A stretch of 61,165 nucleotides of DNA from Streptomyces regalis (GTDB taxonomy: Bacteria > Actinomycetota > Actinomycetes > Streptomycetales > Streptomycetaceae). Shown one piece after another: positions 50,879 through 61,104 of the stretch (positions are counted from its first letter, which is position 1; each line of letters begins with the position of its first letter). A program made the position numbers and the translations under genes. The stretch is taken from contig NZ_LLZG01000356.1 in NCBI RefSeq assembly GCF_001509475.1, positions 1 through 61,165 of the forward strand. The letters are read 5' to 3'. The notes under the pieces were generated by a model. That model did no database searches. It was not told the DNA's origin and saw nothing but the letters and a program-made list of their open reading frames with translations.

Positions 50879-52006
50879 TCAGCTCAGCGTCTTCAGCGAC
50901 GCGGCGTCGTACGGCTTCAGCTCGTCGACGCGGTCACCGAGGACCTTCGCCGCCCACTCAGGGTCCTGGAGCAGCGCGCGGCCGACGGCCACCATGTCGA
51001 ACTCGTCGCGCTCCAGGCGGTCCAGGAGGTCGTCGAAGCCCTTGACCGTGGAGCCCTCGCCCATGAACGCGCCGATGAAGTCGCCGTCGAGGCCGACCGA
51101 GCCGACGGTGATGGCCGGCTTGCCGGTGAGCTTCTTCGTCCAGCCGGCCAGGTTGAGGTCGGAGCCGTCGAACTCCGGGATCCAGTAGCGGCGGGTGGAG
51201 GCGTGGAAGGCGTCGACGCCGGCCGCGGCGAGCGGGGTGAGGATGGCGTCCAGCTCCTCGGGGGTCTCGGCGAGGCGGGCGTCGTAGGCCTCCTGCTTCC
51301 ACTGCGAGTAGCGGAAGATGACGGGGAAGGATGCGGAGACCTTCTCGCGTACGGCGGCCACGATCTCCGCGGCGAACTTCGTACGGGCCACCGGGTCGCC
51401 GCCGTACGCGTCCGTGCGGCGGTTGGTGCCCTCCCAGAGGAACTGGTCGACGAGGTAGCCGTGGGCGCCGTGGATCTCCACGCCGTCGAAGCCGATGCGC
51501 TCGGCGTCCGCGGCGGCCTGGGCGAACGCGCCGATGACGTCGTCCAGGTCGCTCTGGGTCATCGCCTTGCCGGTGGCCTCCTCGGCGCCGATGCGCAGAC
51601 CGGAGGGGCCGACCGGCGGGGCGTCGGCGTAGGGCGGCCTGCCCGGCTTGCGGACCATGCCGATGTGCCAGAGCTGCGGCACGATCGTGCCGCCGCCCGC
51701 GTGCACCGCCTCGGCGACCTTGGCCCAGCCCGCCAGCTGCTCCTCGCCGTGGAAGCGCGGGACGCGGTCGCTCTCTCCGGCCGAGTCGTGCCCGACGTAG
51801 GTGCCCTCGGTGACGATCAGGCCGACGCCGGCGGCGGCGCGGCGCGCGTAGTACGACAGCACGTCCTCGCCGGGGATGCCGCCCGGGGAGAACATGCGCG
51901 TCATCGGCGCCATCGCGATGCGGTTGGGGACGGTCAGGCCGTTGATCGTGGTCGGCCGGGACAGGATCTGGGCCGCACGGGAGGCGGAGGTCGTGGTGAC
52001 GGTCAC
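50879..52006 (-). CDS. Old yellow enzyme family NADH:flavin oxidoreductase
   Basis: This 375-residue FMN enzyme starts at GTG 52006 with AGGAG upstream; ATG 52033 is an alternative. Family features are NRIAMAPMTRM, PQLWHIG, DGVEIHGAHGYLVDQFLW, the YGGDPVARTKF signature and a phosphate-binding VGSVG. Such enzymes reduce activated C=C bonds, often in stress or detoxification. It is separated by 28 bases from the phosphoesterase gene, so they may be co-transcribed. Confidence 0.93.
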   Translation of the reverse strand: MTVTTTSASRAAQILSRPTTINGLTVPNRIAMAPMTRMFSPGGIPGEDVLSYYARRAAAGVGLIVTEGTYVGHDSAGESDRVPRFHGEEQLAGWAKVAEAVHAGGGTIVPQLWHIGMVRKPGRPPYADAPPVGPSGLRIGAEEATGKAMTQSDLDDVIGAFAQAAADAERIGFDGVEIHGAHGYLVDQFLWEGTNRRTDAYGGDPVARTKFAAEIVAAVREKVSASFPVIFRYSQWKQEAYDARLAETPEELDAILTPLAAAGVDAFHASTRRYWIPEFDGSDLNLAGWTKKLTGKPAITVGSVGLDGDFIGAFMGEGSTVKGFDDLLDRLERDEFDMVAVGRALLQDPEWAAKVLGDRVDELKPYDAASLKTLS

Positions 52007-52165
52007 GCGGGGGCTCCTGGAGTGAGGGTTCATTGAGTCATTGACCGGCTGGTATGTGCGTATGCATTGTTGCACCGACTTAAGCAACCGATTATGCGGG
52101 TCCGCGCATTCCGTGGCTGCCGTATCCGCCCGTGATCCCGGCCACCCCGCACGGAGAATGTGCGT

Positions 52166-52861
52166 ATGCCGAAGTCCTCACTGCTCTCCACGAGCGAGCT
52201 GGAACGCTCCTCCGTCGTCGCCAACAACACGATGAACCGGGAACGCGGACTCGCCGGAGTGAACAGCTACGCCCGTGAACTGGGCTTCGATCCCCTGTCC
52301 CGGCTGGCCGCCCGACCCCACGCCCCTTCCTGGCTGGACCTGTGCAGCGGCGAGGGCCACGCCCTGCGGGAGGCCGCCTCGACGCTGCCCGACGACGCGG
52401 CCCTCACCGGGATCGACCTGGTCGGCCCGCTGGTCCGCCTGCCGGCCCCGCCGACCCTGACGGAGGTCGTGGCCTCGGTGTCGACCTGGGCGCCGACCCG
52501 GACGTACGACCTGATCACCTGCGTACACGGCCTGCACTACGTCGGCGACCAGCTCGGCCTCCTCGCCCGCGCCGCCTCCTGGCTCGCCCCCGACGGACTG
52601 CTCGCCGCGCACTTCGACCCCGAGTCGATCCGCTGGGCCGACGGCTCGGCGGCGGGCCGGGCGACGGTCTCGGCCCTGCGCTCGGCCGGCTTCCGCTACA
52701 GCGCCCGCCACCACCGGCTCACCCTCGAAGGCGGGCGCGAGGTCACGCTCCCGTTCCACTACCTGGGCGCCGACCCGGCCGCCGGCCCGAACTACACGGG
52801 CCAGCCCGCGGTCGGTTCCCACTACGCCGACGCGCGGTTCAGCACGATCGCCGGTGCTTGA
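52166..52861 (+). CDS. Class I SAM-dependent methyltransferase
   Basis: This 231-residue protein starts at ATG 52166 with GGAGA upstream. SWLDLCSGEGHALREAA is motif I, LTGIDLVG motif II, YDLITCVHGLHYVGD motif IV, and LAPDGLLAAHFD follows. It begins with a conserved MNRERGLAGVNSY-like segment. The substrate is unknown. Divergent from the old yellow enzyme gene. Confidence 0.86.
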   Translation: MPKSSLLSTSELERSSVVANNTMNRERGLAGVNSYARELGFDPLSRLAARPHAPSWLDLCSGEGHALREAASTLPDDAALTGIDLVGPLVRLPAPPTLTEVVASVSTWAPTRTYDLITCVHGLHYVGDQLGLLARAASWLAPDGLLAAHFDPESIRWADGSAAGRATVSALRSAGFRYSARHHRLTLEGGREVTLPFHYLGADPAAGPNYTGQPAVGSHYADARFSTIAGA

Positions 52862-52976
52862 GGCCGACTCTGGCGGTGTTGCGAACCTGCTGGGTACGAC
52901 CCCGCTCGGCGAGGCCAGGAACGGATGACGGAGAGCGACCTGGGCCATCGAATCGACCCTCGACCGACGGAAAAGC

Positions 52977-53019
52977 CCGAGGGCGGCACCCCTGTCGGAA
53001 CAGGAAGTGCCGCCCTCGG
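52977..53019 (-). terminator. groEL terminator
   Basis: ccgagggcggcac and gtgccgccctcgg form a perfect 13-bp stem with a 17-base loop, 28 bases after the groEL stop. Strong Rho-independent-like hairpin without a clear U run, as usual in Streptomyces. Confidence 0.85.
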
Positions 53020-53047
53020 TAAGGACGTTGATCAACCGTCAGGTCGA

Positions 53048-54778
<1,731 letters not shown>

Positions 54779-54815
54779 TCACCGACCCGGTCCTTCGTTG
54801 TCACTCTCACCTTCA

Positions 54816-54860
54816 GAGTGCTAACGCCAATGATTAGCACTCGACCCATGCGAGTGCAAG
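54816..54860 (-). promoter_or_regulatory. groEL promoter with three-half-site HrcA/CIRCE operator
   Basis: Read on the + strand the region has gagtgctaa (54816-54824), nine bases, ttagcactc (54834-54842), nine bases, gagtgcaag (54852-54860). The last two form the canonical CIRCE palindrome with N9; the first adds a third half site at the same spacing. On the minus strand TTGCAC-N17-TAATCA is an excellent promoter lying within these sites, so HrcA would block it. Confidence 0.88.
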
Positions 54861-54960
54861 CGGCTCTCGGGGATCGGTCGGGGCGCTCAGCGGTGCGCGG
54901 ACAGGGCGGAGGCGGCCCCCGAGCACGCTCCGGGCAGGCCACGCGCAGGCCCGGGCACGG

Positions 54961-54996
54961 CGAAGGGCCCGCACCCCGGGAGGTGCGGGCCCTTCG
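54961..54996 (-). terminator. Terminator after the cold-shock gene
   Basis: cgaagggcccgcacc and ggtgcgggcccttcg form a perfect 15-bp stem with a six-base loop, 36 bases after the cold-shock gene stop. Confidence 0.85.
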
Positions 54997-55031
54997 AAGA
55001 AGTACGTCGCTGCTTTAAGTCGACGCGTGCT

Positions 55032-55238
55032 TCAGCCGGTCGCCAGACGGACCATGTCCGCCTGCGGCCCCTTCTGACCCTGCGAGATCTCGAAATCGAC
55101 CCGCTGGCCCTCTTCCAGGGTGCGGTACCCGTCCATCTGGATCGCGCTGTAGTGGACGAAAACATCCGCACCACCGTCGACCGCGATGAAGCCGTACCCC
55201 TTCTCCGCGTTGAACCACTTGACGGTGCCCTGAGCCAT
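55032..55238 (-). CDS. Cold-shock protein, CspA type
   Basis: This 68-residue single-domain protein starts at ATG 55238 with GGGGAG upstream. It has [13 protein letters not shown] (RNP1) and DVFVHYSAI (RNP2). It binds single-stranded nucleic acids as an RNA chaperone. The upstream region is long and AT-richer than its surroundings, consistent with a structured 5' leader as in many csp genes. Confidence 0.96.
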   Translation of the reverse strand: MAQGTVKWFNAEKGYGFIAVDGGADVFVHYSAIQMDGYRTLEEGQRVDFEISQGQKGPQADMVRLATG

Positions 55239-55591
55239 GCCTAACTCCCCTATTACTGGCCCTTGCACAGATCCACACTTCGCGGATCCGGGTCAGACCT
55301 CACCCCCCATCGGTCGGGGGCGTGCGCCGGAACGCGTCGACCGCGGCTGAATGTATCTGCCCAACTGCCGTCTGCAACAGGTCAATCGGACGAGAAATCC
55401 GGGCACGGCCGGTCGGGAATGTGGGGACAATTCCCCTGACTTCAGGTCAAGTCGGACCTGATAAACGGAACAAAAGCCGCAAAAAACCCGCACACTTTGG
55501 CTACTTCTTGTCGGGCGGGCGGCAGAAATCAAGGGCCACCGACCTGTGAATCGGCGGCGCGTTCCCCAACTGTACCTCGCTCAACCACACA
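55239..55591 (-). promoter_or_regulatory. Promoter and 5' leader region of the cold-shock gene
   Basis: No gene is supported here. The stretch at 55440-55510 is unusually AT-rich (runs of A and T such as aaaaaacccg) and probably holds the minus-strand csp promoter. A ggtcaagtcggacc palindrome lies at 55445-55458. The remainder would be an untranslated leader of 150-200 bases. Confidence 0.5.
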
Positions 55592-55630
55592 GAATTGCCC
55601 CCTCCGCTTCTCTCACGGAGGGGGCAATTC
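55592..55630 (-). terminator. Terminator after the sulfur-carrier gene
   Basis: gaattgccccctccg and cggagggggcaattc form a perfect 15-bp stem with a nine-base loop, 50 bases after the stop of the ThiS/MoaD gene. Confidence 0.88.
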
Positions 55631-55680
55631 GATGAACTCTCGGTAACCGGGGTTACCGATGGTAATGATCGGTCATTCGG

Positions 55681-55956
55681 TCAGCCGCCGGCGACCGCCG
55701 GAATGATGGAGACGCCCGCACCGTCCGGCGTCGCCGTTTCCAGCCCCTGCTCAAAACGTACGTCGTCGTCATTGACGTACACGTTGACGAACCGACGCAG
55801 CTTGCCCTGGTCGTCCAGAACCCGGGCGGCAATCCCGGCGTGGTTCTTCTCCAGGTCGGCGATGACCTCGGCGAGGGTGCCACCCTCGGCGGCGACCTCG
55901 GCCTGCCCGGCGGTGTAGGTGCGCAGGATGGTGGGGATGCGGACGTTGACGCTCAC
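55681..55956 (-). CDS. ThiS/MoaD-type sulfur carrier protein
   Basis: This 91-residue ubiquitin-fold protein ends in the diagnostic Gly-Gly (IPAVAGG), which is adenylated and converted to a thiocarboxylate that donates sulfur. RIPTILRTYTAGQAEV and VNVYVNDDDVRFEQGL are typical of the MoaD/CysO branch. It follows the threonine-synthase-like gene on the same strand under a SAM riboswitch, so it probably supplies sulfur for homocysteine/methionine synthesis (MetO-like) rather than molybdopterin. It could instead be CysO; the pairing argues against that. Confidence 0.9.
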   Translation of the reverse strand: MSVNVRIPTILRTYTAGQAEVAAEGGTLAEVIADLEKNHAGIAARVLDDQGKLRRFVNVYVNDDDVRFEQGLETATPDGAGVSIIPAVAGG

Positions 55957-55980
55957 GTTGTGACCTCCGGTCAGGTAAAC

Positions 55981-56062
55981 GCCCTCAGGGGCGCGGGGCT
56001 GTGTTGAATTTGCGGCTACCGCCGCGTGGGCGCGACCAGCCCCCGCCGGCCCGCAGACGAAG
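55981..56062 (-). repeat. Dispersed palindromic repeat, copy 3 (inverted)
   Basis: Inverted copy of the element at 21466 and 33345: aggggcgcggggctgtgttg, a gaatttgcggctaccgcc middle and gtgggcgcgaccagcccc end. It occupies nearly all of the gap between the PLP-enzyme gene and the sulfur-carrier gene and may regulate readthrough within the operon. Confidence 0.8.
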
Positions 56063-56066
56063 ACGA

Positions 56067-57353
56067 CTAGGCGAGCCCAGCCTCACGGAACGAGTCCAGG
56101 TTGGGACGAATGGTCGCAGTAAGCCCCGTACCGGCCACCGCATCCAGCGTCTTGAGACCGTCACCGGTGTTCAGGACAACCGTCGTCTTCGTCGGGTCGA
56201 GGACACCGTTCTCGATCAGCTTGCGCGTCACACCCACGGTCACCCCACCGGCGGTCTCCGCGAAGATGCCCTCGGTCCTGGCAAGGACCTTGATCGCGTC
56301 CACGACCTGCTCGTCCGTCACATCCTCCACCGCCCCGCCGGTACGGCGAGCAATGTCCAGGACATAAGGACCATCCGCCGGGTTGCCGATCGCCAGCGAC
56401 TTGGCGATGGTGTTCGGCTTCTGCGGGCGGACGACGTCGTGGCCGGCCTTGAAAGCGACGGACACCGGCGAGCACCCCTCGGCCTGCGCACCGAAGATCT
56501 TGTACGGCTTGTCCTCGACGAGCCCGAGCTTGATCAGCTCCTGCAGCCCCTTGTCGATCTTCGTGAGCTGCGAGCCGGAGGCGATCGGCACGACGATCTG
56601 GTCGGGCAGCTGCCAGCCGAGCTGCTCGCAGATCTCGTACGCCAGGGTCTTGGAGCCCTCCGCGTAGTACGGCCGCAGGTTGACGTTGACGAAGCCCCAG
56701 CCCTCGCCGGCCGGGTCGCCGATCAGCTCGGAGCAGAAACGGTTCACGTCGTCGTAGTTGCCCTCGATGCCGACGAGCTCACCGCCGTAGACCGCGGCCA
56801 TGACGACCTTGCCCTGCTCCAGGTCGTGCGGGATGAACACGCAGGACCGGAAGCCGGCGCGGGCCGCCGCGGCACCCACCGCACCGGCGAGGTTGCCGGT
56901 CGAGGAGCAGGACAGGGTGGTGAAGCCGAAGGCGCGGGCGGCTTCCAGGGCCTGGGCGACGACGCGGTCCTTGAAGGAGTGCGTCGGGTTGCCGGAGTCG
57001 TCCTTGATGAAGAGCTTGCCGGCGTCGACGCCGAGCTCACGCGCGAGGTTGTCGGCCTTGACGAGCTGGGTCCAGCCGGGGTTGATGTTCGGCTTGGTGG
57101 CGACGTCGGCCGGGACGGGAAGGAGCGGCGCGTAGCGCCAGATGTTCGCGGGGCCCGCCTCGATCCGCTTGCGGAGCTCCTCGGCGTCGTAGGCCGAGAA
57201 GTCGTACGCGATCTCCAGCGGGCCGAAACACTCCTCGCACGCGAAGACCGGTCCGAGGGGTACCCGGTGACCGCACTCGCGGCAGGACAGCGCCGCGGCG
57301 GGACCAAGGTCTACGGTGGAATCGGTGGTGCTTGCAACAGTCTGCACAGCCAT
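56067..57353 (-). CDS. thrC: Threonine-synthase-family PLP enzyme, probable MetM-type O-phosphohomoserine sulfhydrylase
   Basis: This 428-residue PLP enzyme would be annotated threonine synthase. It has an N-terminal four-cysteine zinc-like motif (CREC, CEEC), the PLP lysine in PTHSFKDRVV, CSSTGNLAGAVGAAAARAG and a glycine-rich phosphate site near IASGSQLTK. Its gene is preceded by a SAM-I riboswitch and followed by a ThiS-like sulfur carrier. That context points to methionine synthesis: in Streptomyces a ThrC homologue (MetM) using O-phosphohomoserine and a carrier protein (MetO) has been described, to my recollection. A true thrC is expected elsewhere beside hom and thrB. Confidence 0.9.
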   Translation of the reverse strand: MAVQTVASTTDSTVDLGPAAALSCRECGHRVPLGPVFACEECFGPLEIAYDFSAYDAEELRKRIEAGPANIWRYAPLLPVPADVATKPNINPGWTQLVKADNLARELGVDAGKLFIKDDSGNPTHSFKDRVVAQALEAARAFGFTTLSCSSTGNLAGAVGAAAARAGFRSCVFIPHDLEQGKVVMAAVYGGELVGIEGNYDDVNRFCSELIGDPAGEGWGFVNVNLRPYYAEGSKTLAYEICEQLGWQLPDQIVVPIASGSQLTKIDKGLQELIKLGLVEDKPYKIFGAQAEGCSPVSVAFKAGHDVVRPQKPNTIAKSLAIGNPADGPYVLDIARRTGGAVEDVTDEQVVDAIKVLARTEGIFAETAGGVTVGVTRKLIENGVLDPTKTTVVLNTGDGLKTLDAVAGTGLTATIRPNLDSFREAGLA

Positions 57354-57373
57354 GTGAGGCGAGGCCCTTTCTC

Positions 57374-57540
57374 CTCATCTTCCTCACGACGCATCTCGCC
57401 GTGAGACGGATTTGGCACCTTCCCTAGCCGGGAGCCTCGCGGAGACGATCAGCGGTGTTACGGCAGTGATCGCTACGAGAGCCGACTGGAGGGTTGCCGG
57501 GGCTTCATCGGGCCGTTTCCCTCTGCCCCTCTGGATGAGC
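57374..57540 (-). ncRNA. SAM-I (S-box) riboswitch
   Basis: The minus strand carries all conserved parts in order: P1 5' strand gctcatccagaggggcagag, then gggaaacggcccgatgaagc, cccggcaaccctcc, later ggaaggtgccaaatcc and the P1 3' strand gaagatgag. S-box RNAs bind S-adenosylmethionine and close P1. The P1 3' strand overlaps the gaggag ribosome site of the downstream gene, 20 bases before its ATG, so control is probably at translation initiation. Confidence 0.93.
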
Positions 57541-57672
57541 TGTATGCGGTTGTGAGCGGCGTGACCCCGGACATGCGATGGTCATCCGCGTTGTTCAAGA
57601 CTGTAACCGACGGCCAGGAGAGTTGAGAGAGTCCGTCCGAACCGCGAGACAAACAGTGAGGAGCCGCCAACC

Positions 57673-58617
57673 GTGCTGGAAGAAGTCGAGCGCTGGCTGA
57701 GCACCCGCTCCTGGTCCGTGACCGATCGCCCGCTCCACCAGATCCTGGCCGCCAAGCAGCGCACGGGCCAGTCGGTCTCCGTCGTGCTGCCGGCGCTCAA
57801 CGAGGAGGAGACGGTCGGCGACATCGTCGCGACCATCCGTCATGACCTCATGCAGCAGGTTCCGCTGGTCGACGAGATCGTCGTCGTCGACTCCGGATCC
57901 ACCGACCGCACCTCCGAGGTGGCCGCCGCCGCGGGCGCCCGGGTCGTCCACCGCGACGACATCCTGCCCCGCATCCCGACCGTGCCCGGCAAGGGCGAGG
58001 TGCTGTGGCGCTCGCTGCTCGTCACGAGCGGCGACATCGTCTGCTTCATCGACGCGGACCTGAGGGAGTTCAAGTCCGAGTTCGTCTCCGGCATCGTCGG
58101 CCCGCTGCTCACCGACCCCGAGGTCGACCTCGTCAAGGGCATGTACGACCGTCCCCTCGGCGGGGCGGCCGGGCAGGGCGGCCGGGTGACCGAGCTGATG
58201 GCGCGCCCGCTGCTGAACATGCACTGGCCGCAGCTGGCCGGTTTTGTGCAGCCGCTGGGCGGCGAGTACGCGGCCCGCCGCTCGCTGCTGGAACAGCTCC
58301 CCTTCCCCGTGGGCTACGGCGTCGAGCTCGGCATGCTGGTCGACGCGCTGCACCTGGTGGGGCTCGACGCCCTGGCCCAGGTGGACGTGGGCGTCCGCAA
58401 ACACCGCCACCAGGACGGACAGGCCCTCGGCCGGATGTCCGCCGCGATCTACCGCACGGCCCAGCTGCGGCTGGCCCGCGGACATCTCATCCGCCCCTCC
58501 CTCACCCAGTTCGAGCGGGGCGAGGACGGTTTCGAGCCACGCACGTTCTCCGTGGACACGGAGGAGCGGCCGCCGATGGCGGAGATCGCGGAGTACGCCT
58601 CCCGCAAGGTGGCTTGA
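57673..58617 (+). CDS. gpgS: Glucosyl-3-phosphoglycerate synthase
   Basis: This 314-residue GT81 glycosyltransferase transfers glucose from a nucleotide sugar to 3-phosphoglycerate, the first step to glucosylglycerate and, in mycobacteria, to methylglucose lipopolysaccharide. Visible are SVVLPALNEEETVGD, VVDSGSTDRTSEVA, the DxD motif in CFIDADLREF, and FVQPLGGEYAARRSLLE. GAGGAG precedes GTG 57673. Next to otsA/otsB, it fits a compatible-solute cluster. Confidence 0.94.
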   Translation: MLEEVERWLSTRSWSVTDRPLHQILAAKQRTGQSVSVVLPALNEEETVGDIVATIRHDLMQQVPLVDEIVVVDSGSTDRTSEVAAAAGARVVHRDDILPRIPTVPGKGEVLWRSLLVTSGDIVCFIDADLREFKSEFVSGIVGPLLTDPEVDLVKGMYDRPLGGAAGQGGRVTELMARPLLNMHWPQLAGFVQPLGGEYAARRSLLEQLPFPVGYGVELGMLVDALHLVGLDALAQVDVGVRKHRHQDGQALGRMSAAIYRTAQLRLARGHLIRPSLTQFERGEDGFEPRTFSVDTEERPPMAEIAEYASRKVA

Positions 58618-58724
58618 AGGTGGTCAGAAGGCGGTCCGAAGCCGGCCTCAAGGTCGTATACGGGCCCTGCCAGTGAGGTGAACCGCACGTTTGAGCGGTT
58701 CCGGGCCGGGCTAGGTTGAGCCCT

Positions 58725-60212
58725 ATGGCTACCACGCAGGATGCGCAGGGTGCTGCCAAGGTGCTGGTCGCGTCGAACCGCGGCCCGGTCTCGTACGAGG
58801 TGCGCGACGACGGCTCGCTGCACTCCAAGAGGGGTGGCGGCGGAGTCGTCTCCGGGCTGTCGGCGATCGGGCCGGACGCCGGTGCCCTCTGGGTGTGCTC
58901 GGCGCTGTCCGACGGCGACCGCGAGGCCGTGCGGCGCGGGGTCGGCGAGGACGGCGTGCTCATGCTGGACATCCCGGCCGACGTGCACGCCGACGCCTAC
59001 AACGGCATCGCGAACTCGGTCCTCTGGTTCGTCCACCACATGCTCTACCAGACGCCGCTGGAGCCGGTCTTCGACGCCGAGTTCCGACGGCAGTGGGCGT
59101 CGTACGAGGCGTACAACCGCGCCTTCGCCGAGGCGCTGGCCGGGCAGGCGGCGCCGGGTGCGGCGGTGCTGGTGCAGGACTACCACCTGTGCCTGGTGCC
59201 GGGGATGCTGCGCGAGCTGCGCCCTGACCTCCGTATCGGCCACTTCTCGCACACGCCGTGGGCGCCGGCCGAGTACTTCCGGATGCTGCCGGACGACATC
59301 CGGGCGCAGCTGGTGTGGGGGATGCTGGGCGCCGACCGGCTGGCGTTCCTGACCCGGCGTTGGGCGCACGGCTTCATGACCTGCGCGAACGAGATCGACG
59401 CCGAGCGCATCCAGGTGTACTCGCCGGTGCCGAGCGAGCCGAAGCACATCCGGCACACCGGCACGGGCATGCCGCCTCTGCGCACCACGTGGATCGGCGT
59501 CCATGGGCTCGGTGCGGACGCGGACTTCCTGCGGGCCCGGTCGCACGAGGCGGACGTCGACGAACGCATGGCCGCGCTGCGCGGGGAGATCGGCGAGGGG
59601 CGCAAGGCCATCGTCCGGGTCGACCGGACCGAGCTGTCCAAGAACATCGTGCGCGGACTGCTGGCGTACCGGCAGCTGCTCGACGACCACCCCGAGTGGC
59701 GCGAGCGGGTGGTGCACGTGGCGTTCGCGTATCCGTCGCGGCAGGACCTGGCGGTGTACCGCGACTACACAGCCGCGGTGCAGCGCCTTGCGGAGGAGAT
59801 CAACTCCCGGTACGGGACGCCGGGTTGGACCCCGGTGGTCCTCCACGTCAAGGACGACTTCGCGCGCTCGCTGGCCGCGTACCGGCTGGCGGACGTGGCG
59901 CTGGTCAACCCCATCAGGGACGGCATGAACCTCGTCGCGAAGGAGGTGCCGGTCGTCTCCGACGAGGGGTGCGCGCTGGTGCTGTCGCGGGAGGCGGGAG
60001 CGTTCGAGGAGCTGGGCGAGGACGCGCTCGCCGTGAACCCGTACGACGTGATGGACACGGCGCGGGCACTGCACGAGGCGTTGTCCATGGGGCGGGAGGA
60101 GCGGGCGGAGCGGTCGAAGCGGCTGGCTGCCGCCGCCACCGCCCTCCCCCCGGCCCAGTGGTTCCTGGACCAGCTGCACGCGCTGGACCAGGAGGCTGGT
60201 CAGCCTGCCTGA
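58725..60212 (+). CDS. otsA: Trehalose-6-phosphate synthase
   Basis: This 495-residue GT20 enzyme makes trehalose 6-phosphate from a nucleotide-glucose and glucose 6-phosphate. It shows VLVASNRGPVSY, the glycine loop RGGGGVVSGLSAI, VQDYHLCLVPGML, FSHTPWAP and NPIRDGMNLVAKEV. ATG 58725 lies 7 bases after TAGGTT, so the message is probably leaderless. It overlaps the convergent otsB by 13 bases. Confidence 0.93.
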   Translation: MATTQDAQGAAKVLVASNRGPVSYEVRDDGSLHSKRGGGGVVSGLSAIGPDAGALWVCSALSDGDREAVRRGVGEDGVLMLDIPADVHADAYNGIANSVLWFVHHMLYQTPLEPVFDAEFRRQWASYEAYNRAFAEALAGQAAPGAAVLVQDYHLCLVPGMLRELRPDLRIGHFSHTPWAPAEYFRMLPDDIRAQLVWGMLGADRLAFLTRRWAHGFMTCANEIDAERIQVYSPVPSEPKHIRHTGTGMPPLRTTWIGVHGLGADADFLRARSHEADVDERMAALRGEIGEGRKAIVRVDRTELSKNIVRGLLAYRQLLDDHPEWRERVVHVAFAYPSRQDLAVYRDYTAAVQRLAEEINSRYGTPGWTPVVLHVKDDFARSLAAYRLADVALVNPIRDGMNLVAKEVPVVSDEGCALVLSREAGAFEELGEDALAVNPYDVMDTARALHEALSMGREERAERSKRLAAAATALPPAQWFLDQLHALDQEAGQPA

Positions 60213-61024
60213 GCGGCGATCGCCTGCAGCAGCCGTACGACGCCCTCCGGGCCGTCGACCACCACGTCCGCCCTCTTCGACAGCTCGGTGACCTCCTCGC
60301 TGCCGCTGCACACCAGCAGGCCCGGGGTGCCGTCGGAACGGAGCTTGTCGACGGCGGCGTAGGCGGGGAGGTCGCCGAGGTCGTCGCCTGCGTAGAGGAC
60401 GGACTCGGCGCCGAGTTCGCGGACGTACTCGCTCAGCGCCACGCCCTTGTCCATGCCGGGCGGGCGGAGTTCGAGGACCATGCGCCCCGGTTCGACGATG
60501 AGGCCGTTGCGGGTGGCGAGGTCGGTGAGGGGCTCGCGGAGGGCGTCGAAGGTGCCCTGGGGGTCGGCCGCGCGGCGCGTGTGCACGGCGACGGCATGTC
60601 CCTTGTCCTCGATCCATGCGCCCTGGGTGCTCTCGAGGAGGCCCGGCAGTTCGGCGCGTACGGCTGCTACGCCGGGGTGGGGGTCGGGGGCGGTGACCTC
60701 GCCGGTGACGGCGTCCCAGCGCTCGGCGCCGTAGTGGCCGAGCACGACGAGGTGCTCCAGCCCTGGGACCGCTGCGAAACCGCCGTACCGCACGGCGACG
60801 TCGGCCGGGCGGCCGGTGATCACCGCCACGGCGGCCACCTTCGGGGCGAGCGCGGTGAGCGCCGGCAGGGCGTCGGGGTGGGCTCGGGCCTTTTCGGGGT
60901 CGGGCACGATCGGCGCGAGGGTTCCGTCGAAGTCGAGGGCGACGAGTGCCCTCGCGGGCCGGGCCAGGATGGCGGCGAGGCCGTCGCGTCCGGGCCGGGT
61001 CGCGGGGGTCGGCAAGGGCTCCAT
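60200..61024 (-). CDS. otsB: Trehalose-6-phosphate phosphatase
   Basis: This 274-residue HAD-family phosphatase removes phosphate from trehalose 6-phosphate. Motif I is VALDFDGTLAPIV, followed by AVITGRPADV, LVLGHYGAE, LELRPPGMDKGVAL and VLYAGDDLGDLPAY (motif IV). ATG 61024 lies 7 bases after TAGGGT (leaderless pattern), which places the start past a poor upstream extension. It converges on otsA; the two make trehalose together. Confidence 0.94.
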   Translation of the reverse strand: MEPLPTPATRPGRDGLAAILARPARALVALDFDGTLAPIVPDPEKARAHPDALPALTALAPKVAAVAVITGRPADVAVRYGGFAAVPGLEHLVVLGHYGAERWDAVTGEVTAPDPHPGVAAVRAELPGLLESTQGAWIEDKGHAVAVHTRRAADPQGTFDALREPLTDLATRNGLIVEPGRMVLELRPPGMDKGVALSEYVRELGAESVLYAGDDLGDLPAYAAVDKLRSDGTPGLLVCSGSEEVTELSKRADVVVDGPEGVVRLLQAIAAQAG

Positions 61025-61104
61025 ATCGGCGACCCTATCCACGGAGGGCCGCACCCCGGGAGAGTTCTCGCCCCCGCCGCCCCTACCCATTCCCGTCCCC
61101 TGGG

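Noticed and set aside
55293..55532. A 79-residue minus-strand frame upstream of the cold-shock gene
   Set aside because: No ribosome site, unusual composition and no family resemblance; it lies in the AT-rich promoter/leader region of csp.
56067..57353. Plain biosynthetic threonine synthase
   Set aside because: The fold supports it, but the SAM riboswitch and the sulfur-carrier neighbour make a role in methionine synthesis more likely; the gene symbol is kept only as the family name.
58716..60212. TTG 58716 as start of otsA
   Set aside because: It lies inside the predicted -10 element (TAGGTT) and adds only three residues; ATG 58725 is at the expected leaderless position.
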